DNA of 64,000 nt from Streptomyces diastatochromogenes (GCF_002242805.1 NZ_MCGQ01000014.1:235008-299007), one strand, 5' to 3'; shown: positions 16,971-26,184, numbered from the stretch's first letter. A program made the numbers and translations. Notes: generated by a model from the sequence alone, not told the origin.

Positions 16971-17882
16971 TCAGCCGAGCAGCGGCGGGCAGGCGACCAG
17001 GAGCGGCAGCAGCGGAACGGTCGCCACCAAGGCTGCCGCGCATCCCCGGAGTGCGGGATGAGGGCTCCTGCGCGGGCCGAGTACTCGCTTCAGGCGGATG
17101 AGGACGCCGAGGCCGCCTGCCGCGAACGCGCCCCGGGGAGTGCGCGCCGCGGCCATCTCGTAGAGGGCCGTGGCCAGCACCTCGCGGGAGTGGCTGCGCA
17201 GTGCGCGGTCGTCGGCGATCATCTCCAGCAGGAGTGCCGTCTGCTCACGGAAGTGGCGCGCCAGCGGAAGCCGCCGGAACACGGAGTGGAACGCCTCCGT
17301 GGCGGCCAGGGCCAGATGGTGACGGCCCCCGATATGGGCCTGCTCGTGGGCCAGTACGGCGCCGAGCTGTTCCGGCGTCAGCCGGCGCACGGCGGCCTCG
17401 CTGATCACGATCCGGGGGTGACGGCCGGGCAGGCAGTAGGCGGCGGGGGTCTCGTACGGCAGGACGGTGGCACACAGTCGTGCCGAGTGCCGGCCGACCA
17501 GGTCCACGGCTTCCCTGTGGCGGGCCCGCGCCCGGCGGGCCCGTACGACATGGCAGGCGAAGCCGGCGACCGGAGCGATCCCGACGGCGGCGGCCAGGGC
17601 GACCGCGAGCCGGTCCGCGGTGTCGGGTTCGGGCCGGCTCGAACCCGCACGCAGTCCGCAGGAGTGCAGCAGCCCCGCGAGGCCCGTGTGCAGGTGCTCG
17701 CCCGGCATCACCAGGTGGTACATGGCGAGCGCGGCCGCGATCGAGAAGGAGAGCGACAGGGCCTGCCACACCGCTGCCGCCAGTGCGGGAGCCCGATGGG
17801 GCCAGCTGCTGCGCACCAGCACCCGCGGGGCCAGGAAGCCCAGGGCCGCCGTGTAGCCGACCAGCGCCGGAGCCGCGTTCAC
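16971..17882 (-). CDS. M56-family (BlaR1-type) membrane metallopeptidase
   Basis: A 303-residue zinc peptidase with three or four membrane segments (about 5-25, 35-60, 92-112 and near the C terminus) and the HExxH motif HEQAH (about 185-189) followed by the family's helix containing EMIADDRAL. It lacks the penicillin-sensing domain of BlaR1. It forms the usual Streptomyces pair with the BlaI-type repressor gene upstream (GTGA overlap); such peptidases are thought to cleave or control the repressor. No beta-lactamase gene is adjacent, so the controlled process is unknown. Confidence 0.87.
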   Translation of the reverse strand: MNAAPALVGYTAALGFLAPRVLVRSSWPHRAPALAAAVWQALSLSFSIAAALAMYHLVMPGEHLHTGLAGLLHSCGLRAGSSRPEPDTADRLAVALAAAVGIAPVAGFACHVVRARRARARHREAVDLVGRHSARLCATVLPYETPAAYCLPGRHPRIVISEAAVRRLTPEQLGAVLAHEQAHIGGRHHLALAATEAFHSVFRRLPLARHFREQTALLLEMIADDRALRSHSREVLATALYEMAAARTPRGAFAAGGLGVLIRLKRVLGPRRSPHPALRGCAAALVATVPLLPLLVACPPLLG

Positions 17883-18247
17883 GACTTCGCCTGTCGTCCC
17901 ACGTTCCGCAGGGCCTCGTGCAGTGCCGCCAGTTCGTCCTCGGACATGTTCTCGACGAAGTGGACCAGTGCGGCGGGACGGTCCTTGCTGGCTTCCAGGC
18001 CGTCTTCCATCAGCGCGGCGGCGTACGCCTCACGGCTGCGGACGGGCGTGTACGTCCAGGCGCGTCCCTGCTTGCCACGGAGCAGCCAGCCCTTGGTGTA
18101 CAGGATGTTGGCGACGGTCATCACCGTCGTGTACGCGATCTCACGGCTCCTGTTGATGTCGTCGACGACCTCCCGGACCGTCGCGGGACGGTTCCAAGTC
18201 CAGAGGCGATCCATGATCTCCGCCTCCAGGTCCCCCAGCCGTCGCAT
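17879..18247 (-). CDS. BlaI/MecI/CopY-family transcriptional repressor
   Basis: A 122-residue winged-helix repressor. The family pattern is complete: MRRLGDLEAEIMDRLW at the start, the recognition region REIAYTTVMTVANILYTKGWL (about 35-55), and a C-terminal dimerisation helix pair (ENMSEDELAALHEAL). The ATG at 18247 is preceded by AAAGGATG and gives the canonical N terminus; longer frames upstream are not homologous. Co-transcribed with the M56 peptidase through a 4-nt overlap, implying induction by proteolysis of the repressor. Confidence 0.9.
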   Translation of the reverse strand: MRRLGDLEAEIMDRLWTWNRPATVREVVDDINRSREIAYTTVMTVANILYTKGWLLRGKQGRAWTYTPVRSREAYAAALMEDGLEASKDRPAALVHFVENMSEDELAALHEALRNVGRQAKS

Positions 18248-18348
18248 GGCCCGGACATCCTTTCGCCGCCGAGTACGCAGGGTCATAGTAGACGGGCGCC
18301 GAGTCGGGTAACCCCGCCTGCCGACCTCGCGCCCGCCGCACAGCTCTC

Positions 18349-19308
18349 TCACGCGCCCCACAGCGTGACGTACACCGGGGGCCGGAACCGGGAGGGCGGG
18401 ACGCCCGCGCCGGGCGCGCCCATGATGCGGGTCGCCGTAGGCGTGTGCAGGAAGTGCAGGAACGCGTCGGTGGCCGGGGAACGATGCTCGGGCTGCAGGA
18501 CGGTGGCGTGCCACGTGGCGTCCGACGGCGTGGCCGGGGTCTCCAGGACGCGCAGCTCGTCACGCCGGATGCGGGGCGACACCAGATGGGCGAGCGCCGG
18601 TGCCACCCCCGCGCCCTCGGCGGCGGCCGCCCAGGTCGCGGCCTGGTTGGGGAACACCCACACGTGTCCTTCGGCGACTCCGAGCCGACGCAGCAGCCGA
18701 CCGGAGTCCGCGTCCGGATCGGTCCCGGAGGCGTCGACCAGCCACGACCACCGCGGCGGCGGACCGGGCGGCCGCGGCGCCCTGGCACCGGTCACCACGA
18801 CCAGCTGGGTGCGGAACAGCGGCTCGCTGACCAGTTCTCCCCTGCGGGCGGCGCCGAGATACGGCCCGAGCGCGACGTCGGCCAGCCGGTTCTCCACCAG
18901 CACGCGTATCTCGTTGCCGGCGGCCACCCCGAACGAGGTCTCGGTCCTGCGCCCCGAGCGACAGGCGAAGGCCTCCACGAGCGACGGGAGCACGAACTCG
19001 GCCAGCGTGCTGGTGGCGACGACCCGCAGTTCGTCGGGGGCACCCCGTGCCGCCCGCACCGCGGCCTCGGCATCCGCGCTCAGCGCGACCATCCGCGACG
19101 CGACCGGCAGCAGCCGCGCCCCGGCGGGCGTCAGCCGCATCCCACCGCCGCCGGTGCGCCGGATGAGCGGATCGCCGAAGTGAGTGCGCAGCGCGGCGAG
19201 CGCCTGCGACACCGCGGACTCGCTCACGTCCAGGGTCCGCGCCGCGGCGCCCACCGAACCGAGCCGGGCAACCAGCACGAAGGTGCTGAGCTGCGTGACG
19301 GTCACCAT
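18349..19308 (-). CDS. LysR-family transcriptional regulator
   Basis: A 319-residue LysR regulator with an N-terminal winged helix (about 5-62, GSVGAAARTLDVSESAVSQALAAL type helix-turn-helix) and a substrate-binding domain (about 90-300) that would hold the inducer. It is transcribed divergently from the CO dehydrogenase operon across a 113-bp gap containing a likely LysR box, so it probably controls coxMSL. The final 20 residues are Pro/Gly-rich. Confidence 0.88.
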   Translation of the reverse strand: MVTVTQLSTFVLVARLGSVGAAARTLDVSESAVSQALAALRTHFGDPLIRRTGGGGMRLTPAGARLLPVASRMVALSADAEAAVRAARGAPDELRVVATSTLAEFVLPSLVEAFACRSGRRTETSFGVAAGNEIRVLVENRLADVALGPYLGAARRGELVSEPLFRTQLVVVTGARAPRPPGPPPRWSWLVDASGTDPDADSGRLLRRLGVAEGHVWVFPNQAATWAAAAEGAGVAPALAHLVSPRIRRDELRVLETPATPSDATWHATVLQPEHRSPATDAFLHFLHTPTATRIMGAPGAGVPPSRFRPPVYVTLWGA

Positions 19309-19328
19309 CCGATTTTCTCGCGTTTGGG

Positions 19329-19351
19329 GCGATAAGTGAATGCTTATACGC
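19329..19351. promoter_or_regulatory. LysR-type operator between regulator and cox operon
   Basis: Contains ATAAG-TGAATG-CTTAT (19332-19347), a perfect 5-bp interrupted palindrome with the T-N11-A character of LysR sites; GCG before and CGC after extend it with one base offset. It sits in the 113-bp divergent gap, 21 bp from the lysR start. Confidence 0.5.
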
Positions 19352-19421
19352 CCATTGCATGGCCGGTGGGGAAGAGCGCAGCATCACTTCAGCAACGGGC
19401 ACAGCGATCCAGGAGGGCCCG

Positions 19422-20294
19422 ATGCAAGTTCCGGCTGCATTCCAGTACGAGCGGGCCACCAGCCTCGACCAGGCGATCGAGCTGCTCACGCGGTACGGCC
19501 CCGAGGCCCGGGTGGTGGCGGGCGGACACAGCCTGCTGCCGATGATGAAGCTGCGGCTGGCTCAGCCCGAAGCCCTGATCGACATCAACGGCCTCGGCGA
19601 GCTGGCGTTGATCCGGGTGGACGGGCACGACCTGGCCGTCGGAGCGATGGTCCGCCACGCGGAGCTGCTCGCCTCGCCGGTCGTCGGCGAACACTTCCCC
19701 ATCCTGCGGGACGCGGAACGGGTCATCGCCGATCCGCTCGTGCGCAACCGCGGCACCGTGGGCGGCTCGCTGTGCCAGGCCGATCCGTCGGAGGACCTGT
19801 CCGCGGCGTTCTCGGCACTGCGGGCGACCCTGGTCGCCCAGGGCCCCGGCGGCAGGCGCACCATCGGGATCAGGGAGTTCTTCCTCGGACCGTACGAGAC
19901 CGCGCTGAACGAAGCCGAGCTTCTGGTGGAGATCCGCGTGCCCATCCGTTCGCACGCCAGCGCCTACCGCAAGGTCGAGCGCCGGGTCGGCGACTGGGCG
20001 GTCGTCGCCGCGGGAGCGGTGCTGGAGATCTCCGCCGGGGTGATCACCGAGGCCGGAATCGGGTTGACCGCGGTGGGTGCCCCACGGTTCGTGGCCGAGC
20101 AGGCCGAGGACTTCCTGCGCGGTGGACGGCCGGACGACGAGGGCTTCGCCGAGGCGGGCCGGATCGCCGCGCAGGAGTGCAGGCCGACGGCCGACCAGCG
20201 GGGCCCGGTCGACTTCAAGCGGCATCTGGCCGGGGAGCTCACCACGCGGGCCCTGCGCGCCGCCGCCGCACGCGCCCAGGGGCAGGAGGCCTGA
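19422..20294 (+). CDS. coxM: Carbon monoxide dehydrogenase medium (FAD) subunit
   Basis: A 290-residue FAD-binding subunit of the molybdenum hydroxylase family. Residues 1-175 form the FAD domain (ARVVAGGHSLLPMMKLRL and RNRGTVGGSLCQADP contact FAD) and the rest is the CO dehydrogenase flavoprotein C-terminal domain. It accepts electrons from the iron-sulfur subunit and passes them to the respiratory chain. The ATG at 19422 has AGGAGG eight bases upstream. First gene of the cox operon, one base before coxS. Confidence 0.9.
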   Translation: MQVPAAFQYERATSLDQAIELLTRYGPEARVVAGGHSLLPMMKLRLAQPEALIDINGLGELALIRVDGHDLAVGAMVRHAELLASPVVGEHFPILRDAERVIADPLVRNRGTVGGSLCQADPSEDLSAAFSALRATLVAQGPGGRRTIGIREFFLGPYETALNEAELLVEIRVPIRSHASAYRKVERRVGDWAVVAAGAVLEISAGVITEAGIGLTAVGAPRFVAEQAEDFLRGGRPDDEGFAEAGRIAAQECRPTADQRGPVDFKRHLAGELTTRALRAAAARAQGQEA

Positions 20295-20295
20295 C

Positions 20296-20817
20296 ATGCG
20301 GATCACCGTGACCGTGAACGGCGAGCAGCACACGAGGGACGTGGAGCCCAGACTGCTGCTCGTGCACTTCCTGCGCGACGAACTCGGACTCACCGGCACC
20401 CACTGGGGCTGCGACACCTCCAACTGCGGGGTGTGCACCGTCTGGTTGGACGGGACGCCGGTCAAGTCCTGCACCGTGCTCGCGGTGATGGCCGACGGCC
20501 ATGAGGTGCGGACCGTCGAGGGCTTGGCGCACGGGGCCGAACTCGACCCGGTGCAACAGGGGTTCATCGCCTGCCACGGGCTGCAGTGCGGCTTCTGCAC
20601 GCCGGGGATGATGATGACCGCCCGCTGGCTGCTCGACCACAACGCGGATCCGTCCGAGGAGGACATCCGCGAGGCCATCTCCGGACAGGTGTGCCGCTGC
20701 ACCGGTTACGAGAACATCGTGCGCGCCATCCGCTGGGCCGCCGAGCACGGCGGCGGTCGGGGGACCGCCGATGCGGGCACCGAGCCGGCGCCCGGCCGCG
20801 AGGAGGTGCGGGCATGA
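20296..20817 (+). CDS. coxS: Carbon monoxide dehydrogenase small (2Fe-2S) subunit
   Basis: A 173-residue iron-sulfur subunit with two [2Fe-2S] sites: Cys39, Cys44, Cys47 and Cys59 in the N-terminal ferredoxin-like domain, and Cys98, Cys101, Cys133 and Cys135 in the C-terminal helical domain (QCGFCTPG and CRCTGYENIV). It bridges the Mo-Cu centre of CoxL and the FAD of CoxM. It starts one base after the coxM stop with GGAGG upstream, and overlaps the coxL start by ATGA. The C-terminal 20 residues are a low-complexity tail. Confidence 0.92.
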   Translation: MRITVTVNGEQHTRDVEPRLLLVHFLRDELGLTGTHWGCDTSNCGVCTVWLDGTPVKSCTVLAVMADGHEVRTVEGLAHGAELDPVQQGFIACHGLQCGFCTPGMMMTARWLLDHNADPSEEDIREAISGQVCRCTGYENIVRAIRWAAEHGGGRGTADAGTEPAPGREEVRA

Positions 20818-23186
20818 CGACCACCGAGGAACGGCCGGTCGGTTTCGGACGGATGCCCCGCAAGGAGGACGCGCGGTTCGTCCGCGGTCACGGGACCTAC
20901 GTCGACGACGTACGGCTGCCCGGCATGCTGCACGGCGCCATCCTGCGCAGCCCGCTGGCGCACGCCCGGATCGTGTCGATCGACACCAGCGCCGCCGAGG
21001 CGCACCCCAAGGTCAGGGCCGTGATCACCGGGGAGACCCTGGCCGGGCTCGGGCTCGCCTGGATGCCCACGATCTCGTACGACACCCAAGCGGTGCTCGC
21101 GACCGACAAGGTGCGCTTCCAGGGCCAGGAGGTCGCCTTCGTCGTCGCCGAGGACCACTACGCCGCCCGGGACGCCCTCGAACTGATCGACGTGGAGTAC
21201 GAGCCGCTCCCGCCGGTCGTCGATGCCCGCCGGGCGCTCGACCCGGACGCGCCGGTGATCCGCGACGACAAGGAAGGGCAGACCGACAACCACGTCTTCG
21301 ACTGGTCGGCGGGTGACAAGGAGCGCACGGACGAGGTCTTCGCGGCCGCCGACGTCGTGGTGGAGCAGGACATGCTCTACCCGCGGGTGCACCCGGCGCC
21401 GCTGGAGACCTGCGGCACCGTGGCGGACATGGACGCCATCACCGGGAAGCTGACGGTGTGGTCCACCACCCAGGCCCCGCACGCCCACCGCACGCTCTAC
21501 GCGATGGTGGCCGGCATCCCGGAGCACAAGATCCGGATCATCTCCCCGGACATCGGGGGCGGCTTCGGCAACAAGGTCGGCATCTACCCCGGTTACGTGT
21601 GCGCGGTCGTCGGCTCGATCGTCACCGGCAAGCCGGTGAAGTGGGTGGAGGACCGCTCGGAGAACCTGATGAGCACCTCCTTCGCCCGCGACTACCACAT
21701 GCACGGCGAGATCGCGGCGACGAAGGACGGGAAGATCCAGGGCCTGCGCGTCCATGTGATCGCCGATCACGGCGCGTTCAACGCCACCGCGCAGCCGACG
21801 CAGTTCCCGGCCGGCTTCTTCAGTGTCTTCACCGGCTCGTACGACCTGGCCGCCGCGCACTGCACCGTGACCGGCGTCTACACCGACAAGGCCCCGGGCG
21901 GCGTCGCCTACGCCTGCTCGTTCCGCGTCACCGAGGCCGTGTACCTGGTCGAGCGGATGGTCGACGTGCTCGCGGACAAGCTCGGCACGGACCCGGCCGA
22001 GCTGCGGATGCGCAACCTGCTGCGGCCCGGGCAGTTCCCGTACAGGACGCAGACGGGGTGGGAGTACGACTCCGGCGACTACCCGCGGGCCCTGCGGCTG
22101 GCGATGGACATCGCGCACTACGACGACCTGCGCCGGGAGCAGGCCGGAAAACGCGAACGCGGCGAGCTGATGGGCATCGGGGTCAGCTTCTTCACCGAGG
22201 CCGTCGGCGCGGGCCCGCGCAAGCACATGGACATCCTCGGTCTGGGCATGGCCGACGGCGCCGAACTGCGCGTCCACCCGACCGGCAAGGCGGTGTTGCG
22301 GATCTCCGTACAGACCCAGGGGCAGGGCCACGAGACGACGTTCGCGCAGATCGTCGCCGAGGAACTGGGCATCCCGCCCGAGGACGTCGAGGTGGTGCAC
22401 GGCGACACCGACCAGACCCCGTTCGGGCTCGGCACCTACGGATCCCGCTCGACGCCGGTGTCCGGAGCGGCGGCCGCGATGGTCGCCCGCAAGGTGCGCG
22501 AACGCGCGAAGATCGTCGCCTCCGCGATGCTCGAAGTGAGCCCGGACGACCTGGAATGGGAGAAGGGCCGCTGGTACGTCACGGGCGACCCCGACCAGGG
22601 AAGGACCATGGCCGAGATCGCGCTCGCCGCACATTCCAACCTGGAGCTGCCCGAGGGGGTCGAGGGCCAGCTGGACGCGACCTGCGTCTACAACCCGCCG
22701 AACCTCACCTTCCCCTTCGGCGCGTACATCTGCGTCGCCGACGTGGACGCGGACACCGGCCAGGTGAAGATCCGCCGGTTCGTCGCCGTGGACGACTGCG
22801 GCAACCGGATCAACCCCATGATCGTCGAGGGTCAGGTGCACGGCGGACTCGCCGACGGCCTGGGCATGGCGCTCATGCAGGTGATCGCCTTCGACGAGGA
22901 CGGCAACTGCCTCGGCGGGTCGTTCATGGACTATCTCCTGCCCACCTCGGTCGAGTGCCCCTCGTGGGAGCTGGGCGAGACCGTCACCCCCTCCCCGCAC
23001 CACCCCATCGGTGCCAAGGGCGTCGGCGAGTCCGCCACGGTGGGCTCGCCCGCCGCGGTGGTCAACGCCGTGGTCGACGCGCTGAAGCCGCTCGGCGTAC
23101 GCCATGTCGACATGCCGCTGACGCCCGCCGCGGTGTGGCGGGCCGCCCAGGGCCGGCCGCTGCGCACGGACCTGGCGATCACCTGA
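20814..23186 (+). CDS. coxL: Form I carbon monoxide dehydrogenase large (Mo-Cu) subunit
   Basis: A 790-residue catalytic subunit. The decisive motif AYACSFR (residues 365-371, bases 21906-21926) matches the form I signature AYxCSFR, whose Cys (here Cys368) carries the copper of the Mo-Cu centre; the form II enzymes have AYRGAGR instead. Other family features are DIGGGFGNKVG (about 246-256) and the catalytic Gly-Glu region GAKGVGESATVGSP near the C terminus. It oxidises CO to CO2, with electrons leaving through CoxS and CoxM. No signal peptide is seen, consistent with a cytoplasmic enzyme. Transcribed with coxM and coxS upstream. Confidence 0.93.
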   Translation: MTTTEERPVGFGRMPRKEDARFVRGHGTYVDDVRLPGMLHGAILRSPLAHARIVSIDTSAAEAHPKVRAVITGETLAGLGLAWMPTISYDTQAVLATDKVRFQGQEVAFVVAEDHYAARDALELIDVEYEPLPPVVDARRALDPDAPVIRDDKEGQTDNHVFDWSAGDKERTDEVFAAADVVVEQDMLYPRVHPAPLETCGTVADMDAITGKLTVWSTTQAPHAHRTLYAMVAGIPEHKIRIISPDIGGGFGNKVGIYPGYVCAVVGSIVTGKPVKWVEDRSENLMSTSFARDYHMHGEIAATKDGKIQGLRVHVIADHGAFNATAQPTQFPAGFFSVFTGSYDLAAAHCTVTGVYTDKAPGGVAYACSFRVTEAVYLVERMVDVLADKLGTDPAELRMRNLLRPGQFPYRTQTGWEYDSGDYPRALRLAMDIAHYDDLRREQAGKRERGELMGIGVSFFTEAVGAGPRKHMDILGLGMADGAELRVHPTGKAVLRISVQTQGQGHETTFAQIVAEELGIPPEDVEVVHGDTDQTPFGLGTYGSRSTPVSGAAAAMVARKVRERAKIVASAMLEVSPDDLEWEKGRWYVTGDPDQGRTMAEIALAAHSNLELPEGVEGQLDATCVYNPPNLTFPFGAYICVADVDADTGQVKIRRFVAVDDCGNRINPMIVEGQVHGGLADGLGMALMQVIAFDEDGNCLGGSFMDYLLPTSVECPSWELGETVTPSPHHPIGAKGVGESATVGSPAAVVNAVVDALKPLGVRHVDMPLTPAAVWRAAQGRPLRTDLAIT

Positions 23187-23196
23187 GGCGCCCGCG

Positions 23197-24123
23197 ATGA
23201 CGAACCCCGAACTGCTGACCCGGGCGGACGCGCTCCGGCACGGCCGGACCCCGTTCGTGCTGGCCACCGTCGTGCACGCGGAACGGCCCACGAGCGCCAA
23301 GCCCGGGGACAGCGCGCTGGTGCTGCCCGACGGGACCGTCGAGGGCTTCGTGGGCGGCACCTGCGCCGAGACGACGGTGCAACTGCAGGGCCTGAGGGTG
23401 CTGCAGACCGGCGAGTCGCTGCTGCTGAGGATCACGCCCGGCGTGGACACCGGCACCGAAGGCGCGCAGGAGCCCGGCGAAGGCCTGGTCACGGTGGCCA
23501 ATCCCTGCCTGTCGGGCGGGACGCTCGACATCTTCCTGGAGGCCAACCTCCCCCCGGCGCTGGCGTACGTCTACGGACACGCCCCCATCGCCCGCGCCCT
23601 GCTCGACGTCGGACGTGTGCTCGGCCTGGACGCCCGGCCGGCCTCGCCCGGCGAGCCGCTGCCCCCCGATCTGGACGTCGTCGTCATCGCCACGCACGGC
23701 CGCGACGAGGAGCCCGCGCTGGTCGGGGCCGCACGGGCCGGAGTCCCGTACATCGGGCTGGTGGCCAGTCCGAAGCGCGGCGCGGCGGTGCTCGCCGGGC
23801 TGGACGTCACCGAGGAACAACGCACGCGCATCCACACCCCGGCCGGCCTGGACATCGGCGCGCGGACCCCGGGGGAGATCGCCCTGTCGGTGTACGCCGA
23901 GATCATCGCACTGCGGCCGAAGGCGGCCCGAGCCGTGCGCCCCACAGCCGACTCCGCCGCGCCGCGGGCCATGGCCGAGGCCGTGGATCCCGTGTGCGGC
24001 ATGACCGTGGCCATCACCCCCGACACCCCGTCACTGGACCGGGCCGGCAGCACGGTCTACTTCTGTGGGCCGGGATGCCGGCACGCCTTCGCCGACGACC
24101 CCTCCCGTTACGCGCATGCCTGA
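23197..24123 (+). CDS. XdhC/CoxF-type molybdenum-hydroxylase maturation protein fused to a YHS domain
   Basis: A 308-residue protein. Residues 1-90 match the XdhC/CoxI domain (FVLATVVHAERPTSAKPGDSALV, VGGTCAETTV), and about 125-235 match the XdhC Rossmann domain; such proteins help insert or sulfurate the molybdenum cofactor. The last 45 residues, from 264, are a YHS domain (DPVCGM, then YFCGPGCRHAF and a final Pro/Tyr), a small metal-binding module. For an enzyme with a Mo-S-Cu centre, a role in copper or sulfur delivery is an attractive inference. Located 10 bp after coxL, and overlapping coxD by 8 bp. Confidence 0.85.
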   Translation: MTNPELLTRADALRHGRTPFVLATVVHAERPTSAKPGDSALVLPDGTVEGFVGGTCAETTVQLQGLRVLQTGESLLLRITPGVDTGTEGAQEPGEGLVTVANPCLSGGTLDIFLEANLPPALAYVYGHAPIARALLDVGRVLGLDARPASPGEPLPPDLDVVVIATHGRDEEPALVGAARAGVPYIGLVASPKRGAAVLAGLDVTEEQRTRIHTPAGLDIGARTPGEIALSVYAEIIALRPKAARAVRPTADSAAPRAMAEAVDPVCGMTVAITPDTPSLDRAGSTVYFCGPGCRHAFADDPSRYAHA

Positions 24124-25024
24124 CCCCGACCCCCTCGTACCCGATGTCCCCGCCCTGCGCGCGCGTCTGGACGCGGTCGGCTACCTGGCCGACGACGCCC
24201 TGGCCACGGCGCTGCTGCTGGCCGTGCGCATGCGGCAGCCGATCCTGCTGGAGGGCGAGCCCGGCGTCGGCAAGACCGAGGCGGCCCGCGCGCTCGCCGC
24301 CGTGCTCGACACCCCACTGATCCGGCTCCAGTGCTACGAGGGACTGTCCTCGGCCGAGGCCCTCTACGAGTGGAACTATCCACGGCAACTCCTGGCCATC
24401 CGGCTCGCCGAGTCCCGCGGGGAGCCCCTGCGGGACGCCGACCTGTTCACCGAGGACTACCTGCTGCCACGTCCGCTGCTCGCCGCGATCTGCCACCCGG
24501 GACCGCGGCCGGCGGTGCTGCTCATCGACGAGGTGGACCGCGCCGACGACGAGTTCGAGGCGTTCCTGCTGGAACTGCTCGCGGATGCCGCGGTCACCAT
24601 CCCCGAACTCGGCACCCGGACGGCTGTGGTGCCGCCGGTGGCCGTACTGACCTCCAACCGCACCCGGGATCTGCACGACGCGCTCAAACGCCGCTGCCTC
24701 TACCACTGGATCGACTACCCGGACACCGCACGAGTCGCCGCGATCATCCGCAGACGGGTGCCGGAGTCGGCCGAGTGGCTGGCCCCGCGCGTGGCGCACG
24801 GAGTGGCGCGTCTGCGTGCTCGGCAGGAACTCACCAAGCCGCCCGGCATCGCCGAGGCGATCGACTGGGCCGGCGCGCTGCACACCCTGGGCCTGTCCGT
24901 CCTCGACGCCGACGCCGCCGACCGCACCCTGGGAGCGGTCCTCAAGTACGCCGAGGACCTGGAGGCCGTACGCCGGGCCGGACTGGACGAGCTCATCGAC
25001 GCGGAGGCAGGCACCGATGCCTGA
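24116..25024 (+). CDS. coxD: MoxR-type AAA+ ATPase for CO dehydrogenase maturation
   Basis: A 302-residue AAA+ ATPase with Walker A GEPGVGKT (about 41-48), Walker B VLLIDEVDRAD (about 135-145) and sensor 1 VAVLTSNRTRDL. CoxD of Oligotropha is a MoxR-family ATPase needed to build the Mo-Cu centre; it works with the VWA protein CoxE. The ATG at 24116 overlaps the XdhC-YHS gene by 8 bp, and the gene's end overlaps coxE by 8 bp, so the order coxL-xdhC-coxD-coxE is a single unit. Confidence 0.9.
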   Translation: MPDPDPLVPDVPALRARLDAVGYLADDALATALLLAVRMRQPILLEGEPGVGKTEAARALAAVLDTPLIRLQCYEGLSSAEALYEWNYPRQLLAIRLAESRGEPLRDADLFTEDYLLPRPLLAAICHPGPRPAVLLIDEVDRADDEFEAFLLELLADAAVTIPELGTRTAVVPPVAVLTSNRTRDLHDALKRRCLYHWIDYPDTARVAAIIRRRVPESAEWLAPRVAHGVARLRARQELTKPPGIAEAIDWAGALHTLGLSVLDADAADRTLGAVLKYAEDLEAVRRAGLDELIDAEAGTDA

Positions 25025-26165
25025 CCTGCCGGAACTGGCCGCCTCGTTCACCGCCGCCCTGCACGACGCGGGGATCGAGGTGGGCCCCGACCGTACCCGC
25101 GGTTTCGCCCGGGCGCTCACCCTGCTGGCACCGTCGACGCCCCGTGAACTGCGGCACTGCGCGCTCGCCACCCTGGTGTCCGACCCCGAGCAGATCGAGC
25201 CGTTCGACGCGGTCTTCCGGGAGGTCTTCGGCGCCCCGGCCGACCGCGACGTACAGCGCGGGCAGCCTGGTGACCCGGCGCGCTCGCTCCCGCGCACCCT
25301 TCCCGGCCGCGTCCCCGGCGCCCGCGAGGCCACCGCGGACGGACGCAGCCGGGAGGCCCGCGCACAGCCGCGGGAGGCTCCGGTCCCCCTCGCCGCCAGT
25401 CCGCTCGACCGTCTCGCGAGCCGCGACTTCGCGGACCTGTCCGCCGAGGAACTGGCGCTGCTCTCCGAAGTGATGCGCACCCTCGTGCTCCGCACCCCGA
25501 CCCGCCCGTCACGCCGGCACCGCACCGCACACCACGGTGCGCGCATCGACGTGCGCCGCACCCTCTCCGACAGCCGCCGCACCGGCGGATACCCGCTGCG
25601 GCTACGCCGCTTCGTGCCCCGCACCCGCCCCCGCGACCTCGTCGTGCTCTGCGACATCTCCGGCTCGATGGAGCCCTATGCCCGCGCGATGCTGCAACTG
25701 CTCTACTGCGCCGCCCGAGCCACCCGCGCCGAGGTCTTCACCTTCGCCACCCGCCTCACCCGCCTCACGCCCGTCCTCCGGCGGGCCGGGCCGGACGACG
25801 CCCTGGCACGGGCCGGACGGGCGGCCCCGGACTGGTCCGGGGGCACCCGGATAGCGGAGTGCCTGGCGGAGTTCAACGAGCGGTTCGGACGGCGCGGCAT
25901 GGCGTACGGCGCCGTGGTCGCCATCGTCTCCGACGGCTGGGACACCGGCCCGCCCGCCGACCTCGCCACCCAGATGGCGCGCCTGTCCCGGGTCGCCTAC
26001 CGCGTCGTCTGGGTCAACCCGCGTACGGCGAGCCCGCGCTACCGTCCGCTCGTGGCCGGCATGGCCGCGGCACTGCCCTACTGCGACGCCGTCGTCAGCG
26101 CCCACAACCTCGCCTCCCTGGACGACTTCACCGCCGCTCTGTCCGCCCCCCGCCGCCGCAGGTGA
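25017..26165 (+). CDS. coxE: VWA-domain protein, CO dehydrogenase maturation factor
   Basis: A 382-residue protein of the CoxE family. The N-terminal 190 residues are helical with a Pro/Arg-rich stretch; a von Willebrand A domain follows with the metal-ion site DISGSM (about 215) and SDGWD near the end. MoxR/VWA pairs act as chaperones that install metal cofactors. It is the last cox gene seen; the next gene is convergent. No coxG (SRPBCC) gene lies inside the operon. Confidence 0.88.
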   Translation: MPDLPELAASFTAALHDAGIEVGPDRTRGFARALTLLAPSTPRELRHCALATLVSDPEQIEPFDAVFREVFGAPADRDVQRGQPGDPARSLPRTLPGRVPGAREATADGRSREARAQPREAPVPLAASPLDRLASRDFADLSAEELALLSEVMRTLVLRTPTRPSRRHRTAHHGARIDVRRTLSDSRRTGGYPLRLRRFVPRTRPRDLVVLCDISGSMEPYARAMLQLLYCAARATRAEVFTFATRLTRLTPVLRRAGPDDALARAGRAAPDWSGGTRIAECLAEFNERFGRRGMAYGAVVAIVSDGWDTGPPADLATQMARLSRVAYRVVWVNPRTASPRYRPLVAGMAAALPYCDAVVSAHNLASLDDFTAALSAPRRRR

Positions 26166-26184
26166 TCAGCGTGAGTTCACAGCG

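Noticed and set aside
16971..18247. BlaI/M56 pair as a beta-lactam resistance system
   Set aside because: The peptidase has no penicillin-sensing domain and no beta-lactamase gene adjoins; such pairs are common in Streptomyces without resistance function.
20706..23546. Very long minus-strand open frame opposite coxL
   Set aside because: Val/Asp/Gly/His-rich with no domain; it is the mirror of the CO dehydrogenase coding sequence.
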